From positions 1-26,167 of IMG/VR virus record IMGVR_UViG_3300037185_000097: a stretch of 26,167 bases of DNA, one strand, 5' to 3'. Both the position numbers and the translations under genes were made by a program. Of the stretch, positions 7,149-15,743 are shown piece after piece (position 1 is the stretch's first letter; every line of letters starts with the position of its first letter). Origin of the DNA: a virus. Below the pieces are notes generated by a model. It did not search any database and had not been told where the DNA came from. It saw only the letters and a list, made by a program, of their open reading frames with translations.

Positions 7149-8538
7149 ACATCCTATTTATCAAAAATTAACGAAGGATACCAAAGGACTTGTTATTTTT
7201 CAAGAAACAATGATGCAGCTTTGTAATAAGCTTGCGGGAATTCCATTAGAAGAAGCATATCGAATTGTTAAATTAATTTCTAAATCAAAGAAAGAAGAAT
7301 TAAAAGAATATAAAAAGAGATTTATCGAAGGTTCTATTTTGAATGGGGTAGAAAAAGAAGATGCTCTGAATATTTGGCAATCAATCGAGGAATCAGGTTC
7401 TTATGCGTTTAATAAAAGCCATGCTGTAGGATATTCAGCACTTTCATATCAAACAGCATGGTTGAAATACTATTATCCGAAGCAATTCCTAGTAGCGTTG
7501 ATTCATCACCCAAAACCTCAGAAAGATGAAAAAGAAAAAATGGTTTCTCAAGCTATTCGTGAATTAAGAAAGAATGGTTTTGAAGTAAGGGCACCAAATA
7601 TCAACAAATCTAAAAAAGATATCTATATCGCTGATGATGGAGAAATCTACATGGGCTTGTCGAGTGTTGCGGGGTGTGGAGATAAAGCTGCTGATGAGAT
7701 TATTTCGAACCAACCCTATGAAAGCTTTGATGATTTCCTTGTAAAAGTTCAGAAAAGAAAAGTTAATATTAAGATTCAGAAAAATCTTATTCAAGCTGGA
7801 GCGTTCGATAAATTTGGTAGAAGAGATGAGCTTTATTATTCACTCAGTGATGAAACCTTTGAAAAATGGGATAAAGAAGAGATACTTAAAAGAGAGATGC
7901 TTGTTCTCGATTTACCTTCAAAAGAACCTTTGATTAACTATTATGAGAATAAATACCCTCATATAGAATTAACTGATATTGATCAGATTGATTTTTCAGA
8001 CCCTATCGGTGAGGTTTGGATAAAAGGAATTATAACCAATTTTGTTACAAAGAAGGCATCGACTAAACTCGAAGAAGCAATAGACGTATTAAAAGAAATG
8101 GTCTACTTTGACATCGACGATGGAACAATGAAGGTCAATTGTTTCATGTCTCCTGAAATGTTTGATTTATATAAGCCTTTGATTGGAGATGGAGAAGCTG
8201 TTATTTTGAAAGCTCATACCTTTGGGCAGAAAGTTTATATAGATGGAGTGTTAAACTTAACAAAAGAAAACAATATTTCACTCGAAAAATATTCGATTGA
8301 TCGCCGACAAGATGAGGTCGACAACATGCATAGAAAACCAAGGTGGTCTATCAATGCAGTCCAGTCCATTACATATCATGTTTCAAAGAATGGGAAAAGA
8401 TATGGACGAATAACCTATGATGACGGCAATTTTGGACTATGTTTTAATATGAAAGTAGAAGATATACAACCAGGAGAAATTATTTGTTGGACAACAAGTA
8501 AAAATCCATTTATTAATATTGTAAAGAGGGTGGAATAA
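7132..8538 (+). CDS. dnaE: DNA polymerase III alpha, fingers/HhH/OB part (DnaE part 3)
   Basis: 468 residues. It opens with a short endonuclease-derived MKK and then IIEHPIYQKL and VIFQETMMQL, the DnaE segment that follows the palm. It continues with FNKSHAVGYSALSYQTAWLK, a helix-hairpin-helix (GLSSVAGCGDKAADEI) and an OB fold (residues about 325-370, MVYFDIDDGTMKVNCF). About 80 residues after the OB fold (NAVQSITYHVSKNGKRYG onward) are not recognised. No clear clamp-binding peptide is seen. The start follows GAGGG inside the endonuclease gene; the stop shares a base with the next ATG. It contributes the nucleotide- and DNA-binding parts that must join part 2. Confidence 0.9.
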   Translation: MKKIIEHPIYQKLTKDTKGLVIFQETMMQLCNKLAGIPLEEAYRIVKLISKSKKEELKEYKKRFIEGSILNGVEKEDALNIWQSIEESGSYAFNKSHAVGYSALSYQTAWLKYYYPKQFLVALIHHPKPQKDEKEKMVSQAIRELRKNGFEVRAPNINKSKKDIYIADDGEIYMGLSSVAGCGDKAADEIISNQPYESFDDFLVKVQKRKVNIKIQKNLIQAGAFDKFGRRDELYYSLSDETFEKWDKEEILKREMLVLDLPSKEPLINYYENKYPHIELTDIDQIDFSDPIGEVWIKGIITNFVTKKASTKLEEAIDVLKEMVYFDIDDGTMKVNCFMSPEMFDLYKPLIGDGEAVILKAHTFGQKVYIDGVLNLTKENNISLEKYSIDRRQDEVDNMHRKPRWSINAVQSITYHVSKNGKRYGRITYDDGNFGLCFNMKVEDIQPGEIICWTTSKNPFINIVKRVE

Positions 8539-8882
8539 TGGAATTACATATAATATATAAAGACAATGAAGGGGAACAGCCACAATTAGTTATGGAAGGA
8601 AATAAGGTAAAGGAAATTATAATTAAAGCTCCATTTATTTTAGAAATGCCTTCTGAGAGGATAGAAGATTATGACGATGAAGAAAATAGGTCTTTAACTA
8701 CCTATATTGCAGGAACTAAGTTATGTGGGAAATGTGGTATTGAACGACATAGAGATGAATATCATCCTCATCGAACGAATAAATTAGGAACCCAAGGATA
8801 TTGTATAGGGTGTATGAATAAAATAAGAAGAACATATAATAGAAAGAAAGCAGCCGAGAAAAAAGGAGAGGCTCAAAAATGA
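8538..8882 (+). CDS. zinc-finger protein of unknown function
   Basis: 114 residues. The N-terminal half is beta-rich and acidic. The C-terminal half has CGKCGIERHRDEYHPHR and CIGCMNKIRRTYNRKK, a four-cysteine finger with a basic tail, like the finger that precedes some phage HNH nucleases (compare 16226-16672). No HNH core is present. The gene overlaps the next by ATGA. Confidence 0.65.
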   Translation: MELHIIYKDNEGEQPQLVMEGNKVKEIIIKAPFILEMPSERIEDYDDEENRSLTTYIAGTKLCGKCGIERHRDEYHPHRTNKLGTQGYCIGCMNKIRRTYNRKKAAEKKGEAQK

Positions 8883-9595
8883 GACTCTCTAAATCTGCTA
8901 TTTTAAAATATCTTGCTTGTCCGGCTGATTTCAAATATGATTATATCTTAGATTTCAGACACCAAAGAGAAGCACCAGGTGAAGATTCTGCTTTAACAAA
9001 AGGGACTCGTATTCATCAGATTTTTGAGGATTTTTATAAGTCTCCATTGTTAGAAACATTAGAGGAACCTTATTATGACAACATATTAGAGATATTATAT
9101 ACACTTGAAAATGCTCACAAGTATGAAAATCATATGGAGAACTTTGCTGAATTTAATACACATCAGATCAAAACAAAAGGGATCGACAATTGGATGCCTC
9201 TTGATTTAGAGATGGAAGTGTTTGATAAAGAATTAAAATTCTTAGGTTATATAGATCGAGTCGATTTAGAAGAAAATGGGCTAAGGGTTATAGATTATAA
9301 ATCATCTAAGAAGGATAAACCAGTCAAACATTATTTACTTGAACTTGCTCTTTATGCATTAGTATATGAGAGATTGACAGGCAATAAAGTATATGATGCT
9401 GGTATCTATTTCAGTAATACAGGGAAACTAAGAACAACACCAATCACAGAAGAGGATAAAGAGAAAGCGATGCAAACTATCTTTAATGTAAGAGAAGCTA
9501 TTAAAATGAAACATTTTCCACCAAAGTCTAATTACTTTTGTAGATTTTGTGACAATCAAAATATTTGCACTACTGATATTGAGGCGAGTTTTTGA
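8879..9595 (+). CDS. Cas4/RecB-like PD-(D/E)XK nuclease with iron-sulphur cysteines
   Basis: 238 residues of the RecB/Cas4 exonuclease superfamily. GTRIHQIFEDFY gives the conserved His (H46), GYIDRVD the first Asp (D126), and VIDYKSSK the D-x-K core (D139, K141). Four cysteines in the Cas4/AddB pattern (C14, then C221, C224, C230) should hold a 4Fe-4S cluster. Such enzymes trim DNA ends; in viruses they serve replication or recombination. It lies among the replication genes and its stop overlaps the TTG start of an endonuclease (TTGA). No cas genes or CRISPR array are nearby, so a role in adaptation is unlikely. Confidence 0.85.
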   Translation: MRLSKSAILKYLACPADFKYDYILDFRHQREAPGEDSALTKGTRIHQIFEDFYKSPLLETLEEPYYDNILEILYTLENAHKYENHMENFAEFNTHQIKTKGIDNWMPLDLEMEVFDKELKFLGYIDRVDLEENGLRVIDYKSSKKDKPVKHYLLELALYALVYERLTGNKVYDAGIYFSNTGKLRTTPITEEDKEKAMQTIFNVREAIKMKHFPPKSNYFCRFCDNQNICTTDIEASF

Positions 9596-10263
9596 TTTCT
9601 AGAATTTGTCAAAATCCAAATTGTCAAAAAGAATTTAAAACATATCCTTCTCGAATCAAAACAGGAAAAGGAAAATATTGTTCGAAACAATGTGGAGGCT
9701 TGATGAAAAGAATACGGATAAAAAGAATTTGTCAAAAATGTGGGAAAGAATTTGAAATAATTCCTTCCGAAATTAAGAGAGGAAATGGGAAATATTGTTC
9801 GATAAAATGTAGGGATAATAAGGTAAAAAGAATATGTCAGAATTGTGGAAAAGAATTTGAAATAATTCCTTCTAGAATTAAAGGGAATATAGGAAAATTT
9901 TGTTCTCATTCATGTTCTGCTTCCGGTGAAAACAATCCACTTTGGAAAGGTGGAAAATCTTATGAACCTTATTGTATTCTTTTTAATAACAAATTTAAAG
10001 AAAGAGTTCGTGAATTCTGGGGAAGAAGATGTGGAATAAGTGGAATCACTGAAAAACAAAATGGGCGTAAATTAGACGTTCATCATGTGAATTATGATAA
10101 ACAAAGTTGTTGCAATACAACTATTCCATTGTTTATTCCTTTATCAAGAGAATACCATTCAAAAACCAATGGAAGTCGTGATTATTGGGAAGAAATGCTT
10201 ACGAATTACATTATGATTTGGTTTAACGGTGAATGTTATCTATCAAAGGAGGATTTAAAATGA
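9592..10263 (+). CDS. HNH homing endonuclease with three zinc fingers
   Basis: 223 residues from TTG 9592, which overlaps the upstream stop. The N-terminal half is three repeats of a Cys4 finger of the form RICQxCGKEFEIIPSxIK followed by GKYCSxxC. The C-terminal half (LWKGG, DVHHVNYDKQSCCN, NYIMIWFNGECY) is almost the same as that of the endonuclease at 4291-4995. The DNA-reading end has thus been exchanged while the cutting domain is kept. The last codons include GGAGG (10248-10252), serving the primase ATG that overlaps its stop. Confidence 0.85.
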   Translation: MISRICQNPNCQKEFKTYPSRIKTGKGKYCSKQCGGLMKRIRIKRICQKCGKEFEIIPSEIKRGNGKYCSIKCRDNKVKRICQNCGKEFEIIPSRIKGNIGKFCSHSCSASGENNPLWKGGKSYEPYCILFNNKFKERVREFWGRRCGISGITEKQNGRKLDVHHVNYDKQSCCNTTIPLFIPLSREYHSKTNGSRDYWEEMLTNYIMIWFNGECYLSKEDLK

Positions 10264-11210
10264 ATTATTTTCAGATTGGTTTGCCGCAACGAAAAGCAAT
10301 CCCTTTGAATCCAAGAGGAATTAAATTTGCCAAATCAATCATTAAGCGTTTAAATGGAGTTACAAATCTCTATCGCACAATTTATAATTTTAGTGATAGT
10401 CATATAAATTGGAGGGTGGCTATTATAGATAAATTATTTTTTGATTTTGATGTTGATGAAGAAGGCAAAGAACTCGAACATGCCCGAAAAATGCATGAGT
10501 ATCTACTCGAAAGGAACTTAAAACATACGATCTTTTTCAGTGGACGAGGGTTTCATATTTACCTCTTCACAAAAGAAACACATGCGTCAGAGTTGCAGAA
10601 TCCAATAGTCGCGGTGAAGAATGCACACCGAGAAATAGTTAAGCTTGCAGATGTCGAAGTTGATCCAGTAACCACAGACCTTATGAGAATAAGTAGGATA
10701 CAAAATACAGTTAATATCAAAAGTGGATTATTCTGTATCCCATTAACTGGTGATGAATTATATCGTTCAAAAGGAGAAATAATGCACATGGCGAGAAACC
10801 AGAGAAATGTTGAGCAAGATTTAAGCGGAAATCTTTTAAGCTTAGAGGAATATGACAGGGAAGCAGGATTATATGAATTTGCAGAGACTGAACCAATACC
10901 AATAGAGAATGAATTCTTAGAGAAAATGCTTCCAAGTTGTGTATTAAATTTATTATCAAAAGGAGATTGTGTTCGTGATGAAAGATATTTAATTATCACA
11001 GCAATGAGAGACAACTTAGTTTCCAGAGAAGACGTTCGAAAGACGCTAAAAACTTATCTTACTGAAAAAAAATACAAACACTGTGTCTTTGAAGAAGATC
11101 AAGTAAACTATTTATATGATAATGAACATCTTTTGTTTAAGAATTGTGAAACGATTCAACAAGATGGATTTTGTGTCGAGAATTGCAATGAAAAATTTGT
11201 TTATTTATAG
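10260..11210 (+). CDS. archaeo-eukaryotic-type primase, PriS catalytic domain joined to a PriL-like Fe-S domain
   Basis: 316 residues. The catalytic half shows FFDFDVDE (acidic pair D62/D64), SGRGFHIY (94-101) and TTDLMRISRIQNTVNIKSG (third acid D140 and the RxxxxxNxK block), the PriS pattern. From about residue 230, LPSCVLNLL, KHC, NCETI, GFC and ENC give the spaced cysteines of the PriL C-terminal iron-sulphur domain. One chain thus combines what host archaea split into PriS and PriL. It would make primers for the viral polymerase. The start is ATG 10260 with GGAGG 8 bases upstream; an in-frame start 27 bases earlier lies in the endonuclease gene. Confidence 0.85.
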   Translation: MNYFQIGLPQRKAIPLNPRGIKFAKSIIKRLNGVTNLYRTIYNFSDSHINWRVAIIDKLFFDFDVDEEGKELEHARKMHEYLLERNLKHTIFFSGRGFHIYLFTKETHASELQNPIVAVKNAHREIVKLADVEVDPVTTDLMRISRIQNTVNIKSGLFCIPLTGDELYRSKGEIMHMARNQRNVEQDLSGNLLSLEEYDREAGLYEFAETEPIPIENEFLEKMLPSCVLNLLSKGDCVRDERYLIITAMRDNLVSREDVRKTLKTYLTEKKYKHCVFEEDQVNYLYDNEHLLFKNCETIQQDGFCVENCNEKFVYL

Positions 11211-11221
11211 GAGGAAAAGAC

Positions 11222-11845
11222 ATGAATAAAATTCATCTTGATTCAAGAGAACCAGAAGATGTTCAAGAAGATTGTAAAAAAACTTTCGGAGAAGAAAATG
11301 TTGTAGTTGAATTTATGCTTATAGGAGATTTAATATTTCCAAAAGAAAATTTATGCATTGAAAGAAAACGAATAGGAGATGCTGTTGGAAGTATAATGGA
11401 TCAAAGAATATTTAGGCAAGCCGTAAATATGACAGAGAATTTCCAAACTTGTGTTATAATAATTATTGGTTCATGGAAAGAAATACAAAAAAGTAGATAT
11501 ATAAAATTTAGTGAGAAACAGTTCCTTGGAGCTTGTGCTTCATTGATGACTAAATATAATATGAAAGTCTTTTGGGTAGAAAACAATCGTCAATTTTGGT
11601 TAACATGTAAATATCTTACAGAAAAATGTAATGGAGATCCAATTGAATTAGAAACGATCGAACGAGTAAAGTTCAGTGGAGATAAGCATTTCGATATGTT
11701 AAGAATTTTAGTCGGCCCTAAAAAAGCACATCTTATTTTAGCAGAACATAAATTTAAAGACTTAGTTAAACTTACTAAGAAAGATTTGCAACAGATTAAA
11801 GGAATTGGGCCAGGAACAGCAGCAAGAGTAAAGGAGTGGTTATAA
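11222..11845 (+). CDS. XPF/ERCC4-family nuclease with HhH domain
   Basis: 207 residues. The ERCC4 nuclease signature is clear: HLDSREP near the start, then GDLIFP, CIERKRIGDAVGSI and DQRIFRQ, which match the GDxn-ERKxxxD core. The C-terminal 50 residues form a tandem helix-hairpin-helix ending KGIGPGTAARVKEWL. No helicase part is present, so it is like the nuclease end of archaeal Hef/XPF. It would cut flap, fork or branched DNA in replication or recombination. GGAGG lies just before the ATG. Confidence 0.88.
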   Translation: MNKIHLDSREPEDVQEDCKKTFGEENVVVEFMLIGDLIFPKENLCIERKRIGDAVGSIMDQRIFRQAVNMTENFQTCVIIIIGSWKEIQKSRYIKFSEKQFLGACASLMTKYNMKVFWVENNRQFWLTCKYLTEKCNGDPIELETIERVKFSGDKHFDMLRILVGPKKAHLILAEHKFKDLVKLTKKDLQQIKGIGPGTAARVKEWL

Positions 11846-12216
11846 TGGAAAAACAAGAATTTTTAGAATATGAAAGTTTTAATTCTGATGGAAAATTTAC
11901 TCATATAATATCAATTAGAAAGTTCAAAAGCCCTGCTATGAATAGTTTTTGGGAACAAATAACTTTTATGAATAGGAAATCAGGATGTCGTATGGCAATT
12001 GATAAAAATGGAGTAATAACATTCGATGGGAAATTTTATATTAAAGTTGATGAATATTTCTATGATGTTGATAGAACAGTAATCGAGAGACATGTCTTTA
12101 TTGAGGAAGATAAATATGATGATAGATTAATATTAAGTGGCCATAAAGGTCTTGTTGGTTTCAATTGCTCTTTAATAAAATCTATTGTTATAGAGAGTAC
12201 GGAGAATTTTGAATGA
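11845..12216 (+). CDS. hypothetical protein
   Basis: 123 residues from the ATG sharing a base with the upstream TAA. Beta-rich and acidic, with alternating hydrophobic residues (FTHIISIRKF, GVITFDGKFYIKVDEYF). No family is recognised. It lies between the ERCC4 nuclease and a small HTH protein and overlaps the latter by ATGA. The sequence reads as a compact globular protein with no membrane segment. Confidence 0.65.
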   Translation: MEKQEFLEYESFNSDGKFTHIISIRKFKSPAMNSFWEQITFMNRKSGCRMAIDKNGVITFDGKFYIKVDEYFYDVDRTVIERHVFIEEDKYDDRLILSGHKGLVGFNCSLIKSIVIESTENFE

Positions 12217-12422
12217 AATTTAAACCAACAAAAGAAAAACTCATAGAATGGAAAGATGCTGGATTAAGCTTCGCTGAGATGGGTCAAATCTGCGATTATT
12301 CTAAGTCTTCGATCAATCGCTTTTTTCACGAATATAAACTCGAACCACCGAAAACAGGGCGAAAGAAGGGATTCAAAGTGTCAGAGGAGACTCGAAGGAA
12401 AATGTCTGAGGCAGCAGAATGA
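12213..12422 (+). CDS. small helix-turn-helix protein
   Basis: 69 residues. The first 45 form a helix-turn-helix (LSFAEMGQICDYSKSSINRFFHEY). The rest (GFKVSEETRRKMSEAAE) resembles the NUMOD3-like SxETRxKMS helix found in homing endonucleases. It could be a small regulator or the leftover DNA-binding end of a lost endonuclease. ATGA overlaps on both sides. Confidence 0.65.
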   Translation: MKFKPTKEKLIEWKDAGLSFAEMGQICDYSKSSINRFFHEYKLEPPKTGRKKGFKVSEETRRKMSEAAE

Positions 12423-12682
12423 AACCACGTTTTGCATGGGACGGAAAAGCTATGCTATATGATATACAGAAATTTTATGATATCAATATATCAACAAATG
12501 AAGTTACGATTTTGGGACAAGTAACTCTTTCCTTTAAAGAAATTGAAGAAATTTGTCGTGAAATGAAAAGAGCAAAAAAAACATGGACATGTACCGCAAG
12601 ATCAAAAGCTGGTTGTCGAGAAGATTGTGATAATGAGCTTTGTAGCATACATATTTTTAAAAATAAACCTATAATAGAGTGA
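12419..12682 (+). CDS. hypothetical cysteine-containing protein
   Basis: 87 residues. The N-terminus is WDGKAMLYDIQKFYD. The C-terminal part has four cysteines (TCTARSKAGCREDCDNELC) that could bind zinc. It starts with an ATGA overlap with the HTH gene. No family is recognised. Confidence 0.6.
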   Translation: MKPRFAWDGKAMLYDIQKFYDINISTNEVTILGQVTLSFKEIEEICREMKRAKKTWTCTARSKAGCREDCDNELCSIHIFKNKPIIE

Positions 12683-12686
12683 TAAA

Positions 12687-13034
12687 ATGGACGAATTATA
12701 TGTAACAAATTTTTTAATGACCTATTTTACAGGTGTAACTGAAGTAAATTTCTTTGATTTTGCAAATCAAAGGCATGTATTAGTTCATTTCTTAGATGAA
12801 ACATCTTGGGATGCAAATTTAACAAAAGAAAAAATGCAAGTTCTTGCTCCAATATTTTTACTTGATAAAGAGAATCTTGATATGATGGCAAATCGAGATA
12901 AGGTGGAAACTATCATGTTCTTTACAGCTAGTAGAGGAGCAATAGATCAGTTTATGCAGGAATATACAGAAGAAAATAGACCAAAATATACAGCGGAAGA
13001 TGTCAAGAAAATAAAAGAGGAAGAACATGAATGA
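12687..13034 (+). CDS. hypothetical protein upstream of nrdD
   Basis: 115 residues, mixed alpha/beta, acidic C-terminus. ATG 12687 follows AGAGTGATAAA, the same leader seen before the gene at 17322. The last codons overlap nrdD by 8 bases, so the two are probably translated together. No family is recognised and it does not resemble NrdG (no CxxxCxxC). Confidence 0.6.
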   Translation: MDELYVTNFLMTYFTGVTEVNFFDFANQRHVLVHFLDETSWDANLTKEKMQVLAPIFLLDKENLDMMANRDKVETIMFFTASRGAIDQFMQEYTEENRPKYTAEDVKKIKEEEHE

Positions 13035-14781
13035 ATATATTAAACTAAACAGAGATAAATTATTAGGACTTATCGATGAATATGATAATAATAACGCTAA
13101 TGCTGTTCTAACACCAGGACAATTAGAGTATACTGCATTTGAATATCTAGGAAAAAAATTAGCTGAAACAATGCTATCTCCAGAATGTTTGGAAGCATAT
13201 AAAAATGGATTAATATATCTTCACGATTTATCACAATATCCATTTAAAGGACTTAATTGTATTACAATAGACCCAAGACATGTTCTTGGTAAGGGGATAA
13301 ACTGTTATGGTGATAACAACATTGGGGTAGTTGGTGGACCAGCTAAACATCTTGATACAGCAATGCATCATTTAGGGCAAGCAATGGGATTATCAAGTGT
13401 ATATCAATCTGGTGGTGTTGCATTAGCTTCATTAAACACATTTATCGCTCCATATTGTGTTGATGTTGAAGATGATGAAATTAAACAAGTGATTCAAAGC
13501 TTTGTATATTCAATGAATGAAGCCTTTAAAAATCGTGGAAGTCAAAGTTTATTCAGTAGTGTCAATTTTGATCTTGCTATGCCAAATTTTTTACTTGAAT
13601 CACCAGCTATGGGGCCAGGAGGAGAATATAATGGTGTTTATGGTGACTATAAAAAAGAAGCCATACATTTTGTAAAATTATGGAATGAAGTAGTAATTAA
13701 AGGTGACTATTATGGTAAACCAATATTTTTCCCCAATACCATTTATAATATTGATAATACAGATTTAGATAATTGGGATGATATATTTGATTATTCAGCA
13801 AAATATAGTTTACCTTATTTTAGCAGTGCTAAGAATCATAACGCCAATTACGTGTCTACTATGGGATGCCGTACTTCTCTGCCTTCTAATTGGACAGGCG
13901 ACCCTAACCAAGATTGTATGAGTACAGGGAACGCTGTATACACAACTTTAAATTTACCAATGATTGCACTTAATTCGACAAATATAGAAGAGTTCTATCA
14001 AAATTTGCAAAAATATTGTGATATAATTCATGATTATACGATCGAAAGATTAGAACATATTAAGTATATTTGGAATAAAGATATAGCTACATTCTATACA
14101 CAAGAATTCGAGGGTCAACCATTTTATAATTTAGATAACGCAACATTAGTGATAGGATTTGTAGGGCTAAGTGAAACATGTGAAATATTAACCGGTTCAT
14201 CTATAGTAAACAATACAGAAGTGGGCATAGAGATACTTTCTGCATTAAATTATATAGTAAATAAATATAAAGAAGAAGATGAATTACGATGGGGAATATT
14301 TGCAACCCCAGCAGAATCGGCAGCAAGTAAGTTGGCGGAAAAAACAGTAATGAAATATGGATTTAAAAAATCACGAGCAAAAGGAACTTATGATAGCCCA
14401 TACTATACAAATTCATCCCATGTACCTGTTGATGCAGATATTGATATAATAAAACGAATCAAAATCGAGGGACAATTACAAGAACTTACAAGTGCAGGAA
14501 ATATAATGAATATATATTTGGGAGAAGCCTATAGTGTACCATCAAGTTTGAAGAGTTTATGTAAAAAAATATATGATAATGGTAATGCATTCTTTTGGGC
14601 TTTTACAGGAGAATATAGTATCTGTGACAGTTGTGATACAACCTTCAAGGGTAATGTTAATAGATGCCCTTTGGATGATGGAGAAACAACTGTATTTTCA
14701 CGCGTTACTGGATATATGACAGCAACTAAGACTTGGAATAAAGGAAAATTAGCAGAATTTGAAGAGCGTAAAAGGTATTAA
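13027..14781 (+). CDS. nrdD: anaerobic (class III) ribonucleoside-triphosphate reductase
   Basis: 584 residues; turns NTPs to dNTPs by a glycyl radical in strict anaerobes. Visible features are GLNCITID with C78 and TMGCRTSL with C281 (the two catalytic cysteines), GSQSLFSSVNFD (171-182), and the radical loop RVTGY with Gly562 followed by WNKGK. Before it, CDSC and RCP form three of the four cysteines of the usual zinc site; the fourth is replaced (RCPLDDGE). The N-terminal ATP-cone of cellular NrdD is missing, as in T4 NrdD, so dATP shut-off is probably relaxed. No NrdG activase lies in the window; a host or distant viral one is needed. Confidence 0.92.
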   Translation: MNEYIKLNRDKLLGLIDEYDNNNANAVLTPGQLEYTAFEYLGKKLAETMLSPECLEAYKNGLIYLHDLSQYPFKGLNCITIDPRHVLGKGINCYGDNNIGVVGGPAKHLDTAMHHLGQAMGLSSVYQSGGVALASLNTFIAPYCVDVEDDEIKQVIQSFVYSMNEAFKNRGSQSLFSSVNFDLAMPNFLLESPAMGPGGEYNGVYGDYKKEAIHFVKLWNEVVIKGDYYGKPIFFPNTIYNIDNTDLDNWDDIFDYSAKYSLPYFSSAKNHNANYVSTMGCRTSLPSNWTGDPNQDCMSTGNAVYTTLNLPMIALNSTNIEEFYQNLQKYCDIIHDYTIERLEHIKYIWNKDIATFYTQEFEGQPFYNLDNATLVIGFVGLSETCEILTGSSIVNNTEVGIEILSALNYIVNKYKEEDELRWGIFATPAESAASKLAEKTVMKYGFKKSRAKGTYDSPYYTNSSHVPVDADIDIIKRIKIEGQLQELTSAGNIMNIYLGEAYSVPSSLKSLCKKIYDNGNAFFWAFTGEYSICDSCDTTFKGNVNRCPLDDGETTVFSRVTGYMTATKTWNKGKLAEFEERKRY

Positions 14782-14782
14782 A

Positions 14783-15127
14783 ATGATAGACTTAACAAAA
14801 TACGGTATGAATGAAATAAGAGAAATGAAGTGCATCGTCGTTCCATCGTGTAGTCGATGCGGCTTTTTCGATGCTACTTCGGAGAGTTGTGGATGCACAA
14901 ACCAATTTATTGCCGATACAGATTGTCCTTATCCAACGGTAGATGATACTATTATACTATTAGGAGGAATGGTTGAAATGACTAGGAAAGAAGAATTAGA
15001 AGTGGAAATAAATGAATTGATTAAAGAAGAAACTGAAACGAATGTAAATCCAAAGATAGATATATTAATAGATGAATATCATGAAATTTTAATGGCAGAA
15101 ATGAAAGAGAAGTTTGGGGATAGATAG
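14783..15127 (+). CDS. hypothetical cysteine-rich protein
   Basis: 114 residues. The first half carries cysteines (CSRCGFF, CGC, DCPYP) suggesting a metal site; the second half is a charged helical region. The ATG at 14783 lies 2 bases after the nrdD stop; an earlier in-frame ATG at 14759 is inside nrdD and less likely. No family is recognised. Confidence 0.6.
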   Translation: MIDLTKYGMNEIREMKCIVVPSCSRCGFFDATSESCGCTNQFIADTDCPYPTVDDTIILLGGMVEMTRKEELEVEINELIKEETETNVNPKIDILIDEYHEILMAEMKEKFGDR

Positions 15128-15742
15128 GTGGGTTTAATTTATAAAGCTGAAAATCTTGTTAATGGAAAATGTTATATAGGACAGACTAATCGTAGTTTAA
15201 AAAAAAGAATAAAAGGACATTACCATGATAGAAAATATGGTACTTATCCGTTTATGAATGCTTTGAATAAATATAATAAAAAGGATTTCAAATGGGAAAT
15301 TCTTGAAAATAATATTCAAGGACAATCCCATTTAAATATTTTAGAAAAATTTTGGATACTTCATTTAGATACCAAAAGTCCCAATGGTTATAATCTACAA
15401 AATGGCGGTTATAATTTTAAATGTCATGAATCTACTCGAAAGAAAATGAGTAAATCGAGTATGGGAGATAAAAATCCTATGTTTGGCAAAAGAGGGAAAG
15501 ATTCTCCACATTTTGGGAATAAACATACCAATGAAACTAAAAATAGAATGAGAGAACTAAGCCAAGGGAAATATCCTGGAGCTTCTTATAACAAAAAACA
15601 TAATCCAGAATATAGATGTTGGCTTTCTAGAATTCGTTATAATGGAAGTAGACGATCTTTAGGAGTTTATGAAGATCCAATTTCTGCTTCTTTGGTTTAT
15701 AAGTTGGTATTAGAAGAAATTATTAAATTAGGAGGGATTTAA
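15128..15742 (+). CDS. GIY-YIG homing endonuclease
   Basis: 204 residues from GTG 15128, directly after the upstream stop. The GIY-YIG domain is clear (GLIYKAENLVNGKCYIGQT, then LKKRIKGHY and the catalytic Glu in LEKFW). NUMOD3-like motifs follow (KNPMFGKRGKDSPHFGNKHT), then an AP2-like DNA-binding tail (WLSRIRYNGSRRSLGVYED). The final codons contain GGAGGG (15731-15736), which is placed to start the methyltransferase at 15744. Confidence 0.88.
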   Translation: MGLIYKAENLVNGKCYIGQTNRSLKKRIKGHYHDRKYGTYPFMNALNKYNKKDFKWEILENNIQGQSHLNILEKFWILHLDTKSPNGYNLQNGGYNFKCHESTRKKMSKSSMGDKNPMFGKRGKDSPHFGNKHTNETKNRMRELSQGKYPGASYNKKHNPEYRCWLSRIRYNGSRRSLGVYEDPISASLVYKLVLEEIIKLGGI

Positions 15743-15743
15743 A

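Noticed and set aside
8879-9595. cas4 of a CRISPR locus
   Set aside because: No cas1/cas2 and no repeat-spacer array are present; the neighbours are viral replication genes.
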